Origin: Vicinamibacterales bacterium
GTDB taxonomy: Bacteria; Acidobacteriota; Vicinamibacteria; Vicinamibacterales; UBA8438
DNA length: 64,000 nucleotides
Assembly: GCA_958296065.1 (NCBI GenBank)
Contig: CATQHX010000064.1
Span: forward strand, 1-64,000
Direction of reading: 5' to 3'
The notes below the pieces were generated by a model. That model ran no database searches, was not told where the DNA came from, and was given only the letters and a program-made list of their open reading frames with translations. Within the stretch, counting starts at the first letter, position 1. Every line of letters begins with the position of its first letter. Below are positions 27,161 through 36,075 of the stretch, in pieces. The translations under genes and the position numbers were made by a program.

Positions 27161-28888
27161 ATGTATATCGAGAGCGCCCCCAACCGCGCCTCTCCCCCCG
27201 CCATCCTCCTCCGAGAGTCCTTCCGCGACGGAGGCCGCGTCAAGAAGCGAACCCTCGCCAACCTCTCCAAGCTCCCCACCGCCGCCATCAACGCCCTGCG
27301 CCGTATCCTCCGTGGCGAGCGACTCGTCAGTCCCGACGACGCCTTCTCCTGCCTCCGAAGCCTACCCCACGGCCACGTCGCCGCCGTGCTCGCCACCGTC
27401 CGCAAGCTCGGACTCCCCGCCCTGCTCGCCCGAAGCCCCGGCCGCTGCCGCGACCTCGTCCTCGCACTGCTCGTCGCCCGCGTCATCGACGCACAGTCGA
27501 AGCTCGCCACCGCCCGCGCCCTGACGCCCGAAAGCGCCGTCTCCACGCTCGGGCAGATGCTCGACCTCGGCACCGTCGACCCGAAGGAGCTGTACGCCGC
27601 AATGGACTGGCTCGTCGAGCGCCAGGAGGCCATCGAGCAGCGCCTCGCCAAGCGCCACCTCCAGGAACACACCCTGGTGCTCTACGACCTGACCTCCAGC
27701 TACGTCGAGGGGACGCACTGCGAACTCGCCCAGCGCGGCCACAGCCGCGACCGCAAGAAGGGCACGCTCCAGATCGTCTTCGGTCTGCTCTGTACGGCCA
27801 CCGGGTGTCCGGTCGCCATCGAGGTCTTCGAAGGCTCGACCAGCGACCCCAACACCGTCGCCGCACAGGTCGACAAGATCCGCACCCGATTCGGCCTCCA
27901 CCGCGTGGTGCTCGTCGGCGACCGCGGGATGCTGACCGCGGCCCGCATCCGCGAGGACCTCGCCGGCGTCGACGGGCTGCGCTGGATCACCACGCTGCGC
28001 GCACCGACCATCCGCAAGCTGGTCGCTGCCGGCACCGTCACCCCGTCGCTGTTCGACCAACGCGACCTCGCCGAGGTCACCAGCGAGGATTTCCCCGGCG
28101 AGCGGCTCATCGTCTGTCGCAATCCCCTGCTCGCCGCCGAGCGGCAGCGCAAGCGACACGAACTGCTGGCCGCCACCGAGAAGGAACTCGAACCCATCGT
28201 GGCCGCCACCCGGCGCCGCAACGACCCCCTACGCGGTGCAGCCGACATCGGCATCCGCGTCGGCAAGGTCATCAACCACTACAAGGTCGCCAAGCACTTC
28301 GTCACCACCATCACCGACGAGTCCTTCACCTTTCGCCGCGACCAAGACAAGATCGCCGACGAGCAGCAACTCGACGGGCTCTACATCGTCCGTTCCAACG
28401 TCGAGCCCGAACAGTTCGATGCCACCCAGACCGTGCGCGCCTACAAGGACCTGGCGAAGGTCGAGCGCGCCTTTCGGTCCCTCAAGACCGTCGACCTGAA
28501 GGTGCGGCCGATACACCACCGCCGCGCCGACCGGGTGCGGGCTCACGTCCTCTTGTGCATGCTCGCCTACTACGTCGAGTGGCACATGCGTCAGGCCCTC
28601 AAGCCGCTCCTGTTCGACGACCACGACCCGGCCGCTGCCGAACAACAGCGCGCCTCGGTGGTCCAGAAGGCCAAGCGCTCGCCCGCGGCACGCGCCAAGG
28701 CCGCCCGCAAACGCACCGCCGACGACCTCCCCGTGCACAGCTTCCGAACCTTGCTCGCCGACCTCGGCACCCTGACCGCCAACACCATGCGGGTGGTCGA
28801 CGGCGACGCCACCTTCACCATGCTCACCAAGCCGACACCTGGGCAGCAACGCTGCTTCGAGCTGCTGGGAGTTTCCCCGCAAATGTAG
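27161..28888 (+). CDS. IS1634-family transposase
   Basis: This is a 575-aa IS4-superfamily DDE transposase. It opens with MYIESAPNRASPPAILLRES and a KKRTLANLSKLP segment typical of IS1634. A catalytic aspartate lies in LVLYDLTSSYVEG, another in VVLVGDRGML, and the glutamate region in KVERAFRSLKTVDLKVRPI with the flanking HHRRADRVRAHVLLC helix. The in-frame GTG at 27134 is less likely because the promoter places transcription start next to 27161. The frame is uninterrupted, so this copy may be active, unlike most other elements here. Confidence 0.85.
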   Translation: MYIESAPNRASPPAILLRESFRDGGRVKKRTLANLSKLPTAAINALRRILRGERLVSPDDAFSCLRSLPHGHVAAVLATVRKLGLPALLARSPGRCRDLVLALLVARVIDAQSKLATARALTPESAVSTLGQMLDLGTVDPKELYAAMDWLVERQEAIEQRLAKRHLQEHTLVLYDLTSSYVEGTHCELAQRGHSRDRKKGTLQIVFGLLCTATGCPVAIEVFEGSTSDPNTVAAQVDKIRTRFGLHRVVLVGDRGMLTAARIREDLAGVDGLRWITTLRAPTIRKLVAAGTVTPSLFDQRDLAEVTSEDFPGERLIVCRNPLLAAERQRKRHELLAATEKELEPIVAATRRRNDPLRGAADIGIRVGKVINHYKVAKHFVTTITDESFTFRRDQDKIADEQQLDGLYIVRSNVEPEQFDATQTVRAYKDLAKVERAFRSLKTVDLKVRPIHHRRADRVRAHVLLCMLAYYVEWHMRQALKPLLFDDHDPAAAEQQRASVVQKAKRSPAARAKAARKRTADDLPVHSFRTLLADLGTLTANTMRVVDGDATFTMLTKPTPGQQRCFELLGVSPQM

Positions 28889-28965
28889 CCAGTACCCAAC
28901 ACCCTCGAAACCTATAACTCCAACGTCAACAGTGGCTTATGCGCGATCGGCCTCGAAACTTCCGT

Positions 28966-29190
28966 CTAGCACCGCTGGCGGCAGGCCTTCGCCACCAGGC
29001 GCACGAGCTGGTCGGCGGGTGAGTGCGAGCACGGCGAACACTCAATCGTCAGGGGTCCGCTGTGACCGATCCGGTCTGTGTAGCTGGCGAAGTTCCGCAA
29101 CTGCCATTCGGGTGTTTCGAGGTCGAAGCCCAACCCGCGGCGCACGCTCAGGTACTCGTCGACCAGGCGGTGAAAGCTCGGAGGCGTCAT
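28966..29190 (-). pseudogene. second tyrosine recombinase of a decayed RIT element, N-terminal fragment
   Basis: The 74-codon frame starts MTPPSFHRLVDEYLSVRRGL and matches the N-terminal SAM-like DNA-binding domain of the second recombinase in recombinase-in-trio elements (compare MTPLRRALADYLAMRRALG of the intact copy at 47868). Its start overlaps the end of the first recombinase. The catalytic domain is missing, and the reading frame dies about 3 bp outside the IS1634 end. Confidence 0.6.
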
Positions 29191-30109
29191 CGGAGCACCT
29201 CCGGCCAGGGGAGCGCGACCTCACGCAACCTCGGCAGATCGAGCTTGGCGTAGATCGCCGTGGTGTCGAGACTGCGATGGCCGAGCACGTCGGCGACCTC
29301 CTTGAGGCTGGCTCCTTGCTGCACCATGCGGCTGGCCACGGTGTGCCGGAAGAGGTAGGCGCTGGCGAGCGGCGCGTCGACGGCCGCCCAGCGAAGTGCG
29401 CGGGCCACGACACCCGAGACGGCAGTGCTCGAAATGGGTTTGCCGCGGTAACTCCCAAGTGCTTCACGAACACGCGCCGCTCGTCGGTCACCGGACGCTC
29501 GCCGCGCAGATAGTCGACCAACGCCTGTCCCACGATGCGAGGCAGCGGCAGCACGGCGCCGCGACGGTTCTTTCGGATGCGCACCTCGATGGTCCCGTCG
29601 CGCCAATCGATGTCGTCCAGGCACAGGTCGGCCACCTCGCCGGGTCGGAGTCCCAGGGTCGACAGGCATTGCACGATCGCATGGTCCCGTTGCCTGCACG
29701 GGAGGGCAACGTCAAACGACGCCAGCACCTGCTCGACCTGCTGTTCGGACAGGGAACGAGGCAGCGTCGCAAGCCGCCAGTGCGCAACCGCCGGGAGGGC
29801 AGCCTCAAGCTCGTCGCCGCAGAACCCCTCGAAGCGCAGGAACCGGAAGAACGACCGCAATGTAGACCGCACGGTCCGCATCGAGCCAGGAGAGAACCGG
29901 CTTCGTATCGACGTGATGAACGCCACCACATCGGCCGGCGCAAGACGAGCGGGGTCGACCGGGTCCGCGCCAAGAGCTGCCCGGACGAGCATCCGGACGA
30001 GCCGGGCGCGGCCACGCAGGGTCTGAGGACGCAGCCCGCGCGTACGTCGTTGATGGTGGGTGTACGCCTCGACCAGACGGTCGAGCGTCCACGAGCCGTG
30101 AACAGTCAT
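29187..30109 (-). pseudogene. first tyrosine recombinase of a decayed RIT element, frameshifted
   Basis: From ATG 30109 the frame encodes an N-terminal core-binding domain and the start of the catalytic domain (LSTLGLRPGEVADLCLDDID with the first catalytic Arg). At about 29455 the frame shifts, and the second frame carries the rest: YLFRHTVASRMVQQG (HxxR region), VLGHRSLDTTAIYAKLD with the active-site Tyr, and the stop at 29187. One indel thus separates it from an intact integrase of about 307 aa. A compact inverted-repeat end lies just upstream at 30151-30256. Confidence 0.7.
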
Positions 30110-30150
30110 GGAATCCTTTCGGCCAATCAGGCCGGATAGAGCATCCCGAC

Positions 30151-30256
30151 TATGCGGAGTCTCGGGAACCGATCAATTGACGGAACTCTTGGTTTCACAG
30201 AAACTTGAAACATGGCCCCAGGGATCAACTCCACATAATCCCGAGCTCCGCATAGG
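30151..30256. repeat. inverted repeat at the end of the decayed RIT element
   Basis: CTATGCGGAGTCTCGGGA (30151-30168) and the near-complementary TCCCGAGCTCCGCATAG (about 30239-30255) face each other, with one indel, across about 70 bp. Such paired sites upstream of the first recombinase are expected at RIT ends and correspond in arrangement to those at both ends of the intact element (46536-46604 and 49775-49840). No gene is seen in 30110-30375. Confidence 0.5.
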
Positions 30257-31100
30257 CCCGATTCCGTGGACAGGTCAACGCTTGTCCGGGTCCGATATCG
30301 CAGCGGAGTTGTTCCTTGGGGTGGCGGCCTGCGGTGATGAGCCTCGACCCAGTCTCGTCGCTGTGACCGTGCGCCTAGTGCCGTGCCACGATTAAACATT
30401 GGGACTATCTGGAAGCTGGTCTCGAGCCGAGACAGCTTTCATGCCCCAGAAGAAGTACACCGTTCGACTCACCCCCGAGGAACGCGAGGTCTGTCGAGCG
30501 ACGATCCGGAAGCTCAACGGCAGCAGCGAAAGGGTCCGCCGAGCACAGATTCTGTTGAAGGCCGATGCGGACGGACCCGGGTGGACCGACTAGCAGATCG
30601 CCGACGCCTTTTGCTGCCGCACGAACACGGTCGAGAACGTTCGCCAACGATGCGTGCTGGAAGGGTTCGAGCGGGCGCTGGCGCGCAAACAGCGGGCGTC
30701 GCCCCCGGTTCCCAAACTACTGGACGGCGAACAGGAGGCGCAGGTCATTGCCCTGCGTACGGGGTCGCCCCCGGAGGGCTACGCGAACTGGTCGTTGCGG
30801 CTGCTGGCGCGCCGGGTCGTCGAGTTGGCGATCGTCGAGTCGATCAGCCACGAAACGGTTCGGCGGACGCTGAAAAAAACGGGATGACGCAGCGGAAAGT
30901 CGAGTACTGGGTGATCCCGCCGGCGGCCGACGCGGAGTTCGCGGCGCACATGGAACAGGTCCTCGACGTGTATGCGCAACCGTACGACCCTGCTTGGCCT
31001 GTCGTGTGCATGGATGATGGGGTGGACGCCTCCTCTCAACGGCATCGGATGTGCCAAGGTGGAGCTGTTGTGACGCACCACCTGGAAGAGGAGGCATCCA

Positions 31101-32123
31101 ATGGAGCACGCTACCATCATCGGCATCGATCTGGCGAAGCGGAGTTTTCAGTTGCACGGCGCCCTTGCGGACGGGTCGGTTGCGTTCCGCAAGAAGCTGA
31201 ACCGCGACAAGGTGCTGGGCTTCATGGCGTCGCAGCCGCGATGCATCGTAGCGATGGAGGCCTGTGGGAGCTCGCACCACTGGGGCCGAGAGTTCGGGAA
31301 GCTCGGTCATGAGGTGAAGCTGGTCCCGCCGATCTACGTCAAGCCGTTCGTAAAGCGCCAGAAGAACGACGCGGCCGACGCCGAGGCGATCTGCGAGGCG
31401 GCCTCGCGGCCGACGATGCGGTTCGTGGCGGTGAAGACGCAGGAGCAGCAGTCCCAAGGCATGCTGTTCCGCACACGCGATCTGCTGGTTCGCCAGCGCA
31501 CGCAGACGATCAACGCGTTGCGGGGCCACTTTGCCGAGTTCGGCGTCGTCGCGCCGCAAGGGCCGGCGCACGTGGAGCGGCTGGCGGAGGCGATTGAAGA
31601 TGCCGATTCGCCACTCCCGGGCCTGGTTCGGGAGCTGAGCGCGCTGTTGTTCGTGCAGATCGGCGACCTCGACGAGAAGATCGCAGAGCTGGAGAGGGAC
31701 CTACGGGAGCGGGCGCGCGAAGACGAACGGACGGAACGGCTGATGAGTGTCCCGGGAATCGGACCGCTGGGCGCGATGGCGATCCAGGCGTTCGCGCCGC
31801 CGCTGGAGAGCTTCCGGCGCGGCCGGGACTTCGCAGCCTGGCTGGGTCTGGTTCCCCGGCAGAGCTCGACCGGCGGGAAGCCGAAGCTGGGGAGGATATC
31901 GAAGATGGGCCAGCGCGACCTCCGGCGACTGTTGGTTACCGGCGCGATGGCGACTGTTGGTTGGGCGGCGCGGCGCGGCACGAAGGACCCGTGGCTGGCC
32001 GGGATGCTGGCGCGCAAGCCGCGCATGCTGGTCGCGGTGGCGCTGGCCAACCGGACGGCGCGCATCGCGTGGGCGCTGATGACGAAGAACGATTACTATC
32101 GCGCGCCGCTGCCGACCGCTTGA
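31101..32123 (+). CDS. IS1111-type (IS110 family) transposase
   Basis: This 340-aa transposase has a RuvC-like N-terminal DEDD domain (IIGIDLAKRSFQLHG with the first Asp, MEACGSSHHW, and KNDAADAEAICEA), a central coiled coil, and the Tnp20 domain (SVPGIGPLGAMAIQAF; FAAWLGLVPRQSSTGGK carrying the catalytic serine region). A strong site (AGAGGAGG, from 31086) precedes the ATG. The frame is intact. IS110-family enzymes act with an element-encoded bridge/seek RNA rather than long terminal repeats. Confidence 0.88.
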   Translation: MEHATIIGIDLAKRSFQLHGALADGSVAFRKKLNRDKVLGFMASQPRCIVAMEACGSSHHWGREFGKLGHEVKLVPPIYVKPFVKRQKNDAADAEAICEAASRPTMRFVAVKTQEQQSQGMLFRTRDLLVRQRTQTINALRGHFAEFGVVAPQGPAHVERLAEAIEDADSPLPGLVRELSALLFVQIGDLDEKIAELERDLRERAREDERTERLMSVPGIGPLGAMAIQAFAPPLESFRRGRDFAAWLGLVPRQSSTGGKPKLGRISKMGQRDLRRLLVTGAMATVGWAARRGTKDPWLAGMLARKPRMLVAVALANRTARIAWALMTKNDYYRAPLPTA

Positions 32124-32506
32124 GAGGCAAGCGTCGGTTCGGCGCCGTCGGGAATGCGAGCAGGTCGGAAGATGGTAAGGGCAAACGGTCAACGAGACGG
32201 GGTCGGGAAAACCAGCGGCTGCGCCAGTGCCTTCGAGCACACTTGGACGATTTTGGACTCGACCCGCGTATCTCCATACGGGCCCGCGGCGCGTGATATG
32301 CCGCAAGCAATGAGGCCGGACACACGACAGCACCTGACCGCATGCTCCGGGCCATCTGACGGAATGAAACTTCCCGAAACGCGGGAGAACGGGCTTCGGC
32401 CCTCGTTCCACGGCAATCGCGGCGCGGGGGGCGCTCCGTTGTCGCGGAGAACCACAGGAGCAGACTGAGCCAAGAGGAGAAGCTTCAGAAAAAGGCTTGC
32501 ATTTTC
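32124..32506 (+). ncRNA. candidate bridge (seek) RNA region of the IS1111-type element
   Basis: The 383 bp between the transposase stop and the right inverted repeat contain no convincing ORF. They hold two adjacent hairpins: TCCCG/CGGGA with a five-base loop (32372-32386), and GAAC-GGGC closing a TTCG tetraloop with GCCC, a two-base bulge and GTTC (32387-32408). IS1111-subgroup elements encode their guide RNA in the right non-coding end, so this is the expected position. Guide loops were not assigned. Confidence 0.5.
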
Positions 32507-33082
32507 GGAGGCGTCCACACACGAGCAGCCGGTGCAACTGGTCAAGGAGACGCGCCCGGCGATAGCCGCCACGTCGCATCGACCCCGCCGCGTCGACTAC
32601 GAGTACGAACGGGCGGGCACGGCCTCGGTCTTCTTGTTCAGCGAACCGCTGGCGGGTTGGCGACAGGCGACGGCGCGGGCCCGGCGTACGAAGGCGGACT
32701 GGGCGGTGGAGGTCGCCGGCCTGTTGGAGGGCCGCTACGCGGTGTGCCCGAGGGTCACCCTGGTGTGCGACAACCTCAACACGCACACGAAGGGCGCCTT
32801 CTACGAAGTGTTCGAGCCGGCCCGGGCCCGGCAACTGGTTCGTCGCATCGAGTCCTGCTACACGCCGAAACACGGCAGCTGGCTGAACATCGCGGAGAAT
32901 GAGCTCAGCGCCATGACGCGCCAATGCCTGCACGGGCGTCGCATCGGGGACTTGGCGACGCTGCACGGCGAAGTGGCTGCGTGGTCCGCCGACGTCAACA
33001 ACACCCAACGCGGTGTCGATTGACACATGAAGGTCGACGATGCGTGGTGCAAACTCAAGTCCGTCTACCCACAGGTCTTGAT

Positions 33083-33113
33083 GTGACGCACCACTAGGCT
33101 AATGGTGTGTCAC
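33083..33113. repeat. 31-bp imperfect palindrome at the IS630 right end
   Basis: GTGACGCACCA (33083-33093) and TGGTGTGTCAC (33103-33113) are inverted with one mismatch around CTAGGCTAA. The left arm is the IS630 right end. The right arm looks like the end of a second, otherwise lost IS630 copy. The stretch 33114-33475 contains only a weak HTH-like frame (33136-33398, RIKEEGLRPFSLRTG) and nothing I can assign. Confidence 0.45.
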
Positions 33114-33475
33114 TACATGGTGACTCGTTTCACGGGTGTCGGCTATCTGCGACGTGCATTACGCCAGCGGATCAAGGAGGAGGGGCTCAGACCCTTCTCG
33201 CTGCGCACCGGCAGGTCGCGGCGAGCGCAACCGCTACCTCCAGAGATCGCACGGGCTCTCGACTTGCCGCGGCAGGCGTGCGTGGCTGATGCGGTCGCCG
33301 CGATCGACAAGGATGTGATGGCGTCGAGACCGCGCGAAGGAATCAGCACGTTGCAGGAATTGCTCGACTGCATGACCGTAGGTCTGAAGCCCGGATGATC
33401 TGTCGATTCGTTCTTGACCGCTGGCGGGGCAGACCGGCGGGCGCGCATGTGACGCCTTCCGTCGGCGAGCCGACA

Positions 33476-33912
33476 GCCGACCGTGGGCGCGCACGTGGCG
33501 ATGGAGGTGACCGGCGTGTACCGGGAGCCGGTGTGGCACATCCTCGAAGACGCAGAGTCGTTCACGCTGGTGCTCGCCGAAGTGCAGCAGATCCGGAACG
33601 TTCCGGCCGCAAAGAGCGACCGGAAGAACGTGGCCTGTATCGCGGACCTGTTGGAGCTCGGGCTGATTCGGGGCAGCTTCGTGCCGCCGGCTCCGATCCG
33701 GGAATCGCGTGACCTGACGCGAACCCGCAAGCAACTGGTCCGCGAGGTCGCGCGGCACACGCAACGCCTGTAGAAGACGCTGGAAGACGCGAACATGAAG
33801 TTGACGCGCGTGGTCACCGACATCCTGGGCGTCAGTGGTCTTGCGATCCTCACCGCGATCATCGCGGCGATGAGCAGAGTCCGGGCCGGGGACCGCCTCC
33901 GAGGTCTCGTGG
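33476..33912 (+). pseudogene. IS110-family transposase relic with a TAG codon
   Basis: Coding for AHVAMEVTGVYREPVWHILE, AAKSDRKNVACIADLLELG and PIRESRDLTRTRKQLVREVA identifies the DEDD half of an IS110-group transposase. A TAG at 33771-33773 sits where homologues have Gln (RLQKTLEDAN), after which the frame continues (MKLTRVVTDILGVSGLAIL) and fuses without a stop into the open frame of the downstream deaminase-like gene. N-terminal and C-terminal parts are missing. Confidence 0.65.
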
Positions 33913-33965
33913 ATGCCCGCGCCAGCGTGTGGGGCATGGCGGTCGCCGCCGTGTCGACGGATCGG

Positions 33966-35459
33966 ATGCGCCGGGCGTTCGGTACTATCTTCCTGCTCGC
34001 GGTCCTGGCGGCCGGTTGTGCTCAGGCCGCTGGTTCCGGCGCTCAGCCTGTCGACGCACGCGAAGCCGCGACGGCGGCGTACTTCGACAGTATCCGAGAC
34101 GAAGCGGCCGCGCTCGCCGCGTTCCTGGAGCGCATGCCCGTCGGAGGCGACATCCATCATCACCTCGGGGGCGGCGTGCGCACGCCCGAGTTGATCCGGA
34201 TGGCCATGGACGACCGCCTGTGCCTGCCAAGGGATCACGCCGCGCAATGGGTACTGCAGTCACCCCCGTGCGGGGAAGACGAGCGGCCCATCGCGGAAGC
34301 GTTGGGGAACATTGCGTTTCGCCGCGAGATTGAACGGCGCTGGTCGATGCTGGACTATCTGGGCGACAGCACGTCGATGGACCGAATCGCAGCCAGCGAG
34401 CACTTCTTCGCCAGCTTCGGCAAGCTGGCTCTCGTGCAGCGCGACATCTCGCGTCTGCTGGCGGCGGCGAGAACGCTGGCCGCTGGCAGCGGGGTAATCT
34501 ACCTGGAAACGGCTACCTCACATACGCCCGATCCAGAGGCGCGCGATGCTCTCGCCGGCTCGCTCGGCTGGAACGATGACCTCGCCGCGCTCAGGCGAAC
34601 GGTGCTGGCGGACCCGCGGTTCGCCGCGCTGCGTGACGCGACCATCGAGTCGCTGGCCCAAGGCCTGGAAGCGTCGGATCGGTTGCTCGGATGCGACACC
34701 GGCGTTCCCGATCCGGGGTGCGGCGTGTTCGTCCGCTTTCAGCACCTTACGGTCCGGACCTTCGAACCCGTCGCGGTTTTCCTGAACCTCTTGCTCGCGT
34801 ATGAGATTGCCGCCGCCAGCCGGCTGGTCGTCGGCATCAACCTGGCGGCGGCCGAAACCCACCCGGTCGCCCTCCGCGACTACGACCTCCACATGCGGAT
34901 GCTGGGCGAGCTGGCCGCGTACTACCCGGCAGTGAGACGCTCGCTGCACGCGGGCGAGATGCTCGACGTTCAGGCGGCCGCGCTCGGCGCCGAGCGGCAC
35001 ATTCGGTTGGCGGTGGCCCCGGCGGAGGCGGGCGGCGCGGCGGCGCATCGCCTCGGTCATGCGGTCGCGCTGAAGGCCGACCCGCAACCGGACGCGCTTC
35101 TGGTCCAAATGCGGCGAAGAGGTGTCGCCATCGAGATCAGCCCTGAGAGCAACCGCCAGCTACTGGGTGGCGACCCGGTCAACCATCCGCTCGTCGACTA
35201 CCTGACGGCAGGCGTCCCGGTCGTGCTCGCCACGGACGACCCGGGACTGATGCTGTCCGACCTGCGGCGGCAGTTCGCGCTCGCGGCGCGAAACGTCGCC
35301 GTCTCGTACCCGACGCTCAAGGCTCTGGCAACGAACAGCATCGCCTACAGCTTCGTCCCGCAAGTCGACCGCCAGCGGCTCCTGCGCCGGCTGGAGGGCG
35401 ACTTCGCGGTCTTCGAAGCGACTCGGTGGGAGACACCGCATGGAGGTGGTGCGCGGTAA
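33966..35459 (+). CDS. adenosine deaminase-family lipoprotein
   Basis: This 497-aa metallo-hydrolase probably deaminates adenosine or a related purine in the periplasm. A lipoprotein signal ends at LAAGC (Cys18). The TIM-barrel zinc motifs follow in order: DIHHHLGGG (about 61-69), LHAGE (about 327), RLGHA (about 363), EISPESN and ATDDPG (about 423). The first motif is D-I-H-H-H rather than the usual K-x-E-L-H-x-H, as in secreted ADGF-like members. ATG 33966 follows the broken IS110 frame without a clear promoter, so expression may depend on read-through. The frame is intact. Confidence 0.8.
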   Translation: MRRAFGTIFLLAVLAAGCAQAAGSGAQPVDAREAATAAYFDSIRDEAAALAAFLERMPVGGDIHHHLGGGVRTPELIRMAMDDRLCLPRDHAAQWVLQSPPCGEDERPIAEALGNIAFRREIERRWSMLDYLGDSTSMDRIAASEHFFASFGKLALVQRDISRLLAAARTLAAGSGVIYLETATSHTPDPEARDALAGSLGWNDDLAALRRTVLADPRFAALRDATIESLAQGLEASDRLLGCDTGVPDPGCGVFVRFQHLTVRTFEPVAVFLNLLLAYEIAAASRLVVGINLAAAETHPVALRDYDLHMRMLGELAAYYPAVRRSLHAGEMLDVQAAALGAERHIRLAVAPAEAGGAAAHRLGHAVALKADPQPDALLVQMRRRGVAIEISPESNRQLLGGDPVNHPLVDYLTAGVPVVLATDDPGLMLSDLRRQFALAARNVAVSYPTLKALATNSIAYSFVPQVDRQRLLRRLEGDFAVFEATRWETPHGGGAR

Positions 35460-35661
35460 GGCCCTTCGGCAGCGTGTCGTCGACTCCGCGATTGCTCGCG
35501 CGCAACGGGCGGCAGGCCATTGGTGAGCCGGCCGCGGGCTTGCGGACGTGATGTGGATCGGCCCGACGAGCGACGGCGGTTTCGAGAGTGACGGCTTGCC
35601 GAGCAATCGGCGCGGGTTCGTCGGAGCGCAGGTCCGTGCGGACCTTCGGGCCGTCAGGCGG

Positions 35662-36075
35662 TCAAGGGACCACGGAGAACGTGACGAATGACGGGCTGCC
35701 GAGCACGACGCTTTCGGGCAACCGGTCTCCAACAATCCGCACCGTCCAGTTTCCCCCCAAGTCGAGGGCGTGCTGCCCGAGGAGAATCGACGGATCGTCT
35801 CCTCGGCTGCAAAGGTGAGCGTGTCCTCGGTACTGTCGCCGGTGGGTGGGATCGATTTCGATCGGGATATCCACTTCGTAGGGCGACGGCGCCGATAGCC
35901 GGTGATACTCACGGAATCCCCCGCCTTGACCGTCAGGGGCTCCACTTCAACGGATACCGATACATCAGACGGACTTGGGTCGTCTGGAGGCACCGGCGAT
36001 GAAGGTGCCGCCCGGCGGGCCGTTACAACCGAACGTGAGCAACACGAGGCCCAGCACGATCCGGCGCGCGCGCTG
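35662..36075 (-). pseudogene. lipoprotein with Ig-like domain, frameshifted
   Basis: Three minus-strand frames in succession give a lipoprotein signal (RIVLGLVLLTFGCNGPPGG, lipobox FGC), a linker and strand (SVSVEVEPLTVKAGDSVSIT) and a C-terminal block (ALDLGGNWTVRIVGDRLPES ... SFVTFSVVP, stop at 35662). At least two indels break it. The fold is Ig-like, typical of secreted proteins; function is unknown. The stretch 35460-35661 holds nothing I can assign. Confidence 0.45.

Larger units (their letters stand above)
27003..28963 (+). mobile_element. IS1634-family insertion sequence
   Basis: The element consists of the transposase gene at 27161-28888 plus flanks. Imperfect outer inverted repeats are CCGGAAGTTTC at about 27003-27013 and its inverse GAAACTTCCGT at about 28953-28963. 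A second, inner pair of similar sequences (27056-27088 and 28872-28904) surrounds the gene. It lies 43 bp downstream of the UvrD-like helicase and just outside the truncated end of a tyrosine recombinase, whose loss it may have caused. Exact ends are uncertain. Confidence 0.6.
31018..32521 (+). mobile_element. IS110-family, IS1111-subgroup element inside IS630
   Basis: Perfect 12-bp subterminal inverted repeats, GTGGACGCCTCC (31022-31033) and GGAGGCGTCCAC (32507-32518), bracket the transposase and about 400 bp of non-coding 3' DNA. The presence of such repeats and the long right non-coding end are characteristic of the IS1111 subgroup. Joining the two flanks restores the IS630 reading ATGGATGA(G)CAGCC, so the boundaries are known within a few bases. 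Confidence 0.8.
30441..33086 (+). pseudogene. IS630 transposase, split and with two nonsense codons
   Basis: The start (MPQKKYTVRLTPEEREVCR) and HTH region run to a TAG at 30591-30593, where homologues have Glu (WTDEQIA). Coding then resumes in a second frame up to VVCMDDG at about 31020, the first catalytic Asp. After the 1.5-kb insertion, the gene continues at 32522 with EQPVQLVKETRP, CDNLNTHTKGAFYE (second Asp) and SWLNIAENELSAM (catalytic Glu). A TGA at 33021-33023 replaces an expected Trp (RGVDWHMK), and the natural end is at 33084-33086. Clearly inactive. Confidence 0.75.
30376..33096 (+). mobile_element. IS630-family element interrupted by an IS1111-type element
   Basis: The left end TAGTGCCGTGCCACG (30376-30390) and the inverse of the right end (CTAGTGGTGCGTCAC, complement of 33083-33097) are similar imperfect inverted repeats beginning at TA, the usual IS630 target. 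The transposase gene is in two blocks (30441-31019 and 32522-33086). The inserted DNA (about 31018-32521) is a complete IS1111-like element. Two nonsense codons (see the transposase entry) show that the host element was already dead or died later. Confidence 0.65.

Noticed and set aside
2362-33773. Recoding of TAG as a sense codon in this organism
   Set aside because: Many intact genes here end with TAG (for example at 3954, 13216, 16400, 26960, 28888, 61491 and 62894), and the in-frame TAGs replace different residues (Glu, Gln, Tyr). Nonsense mutation is simpler.
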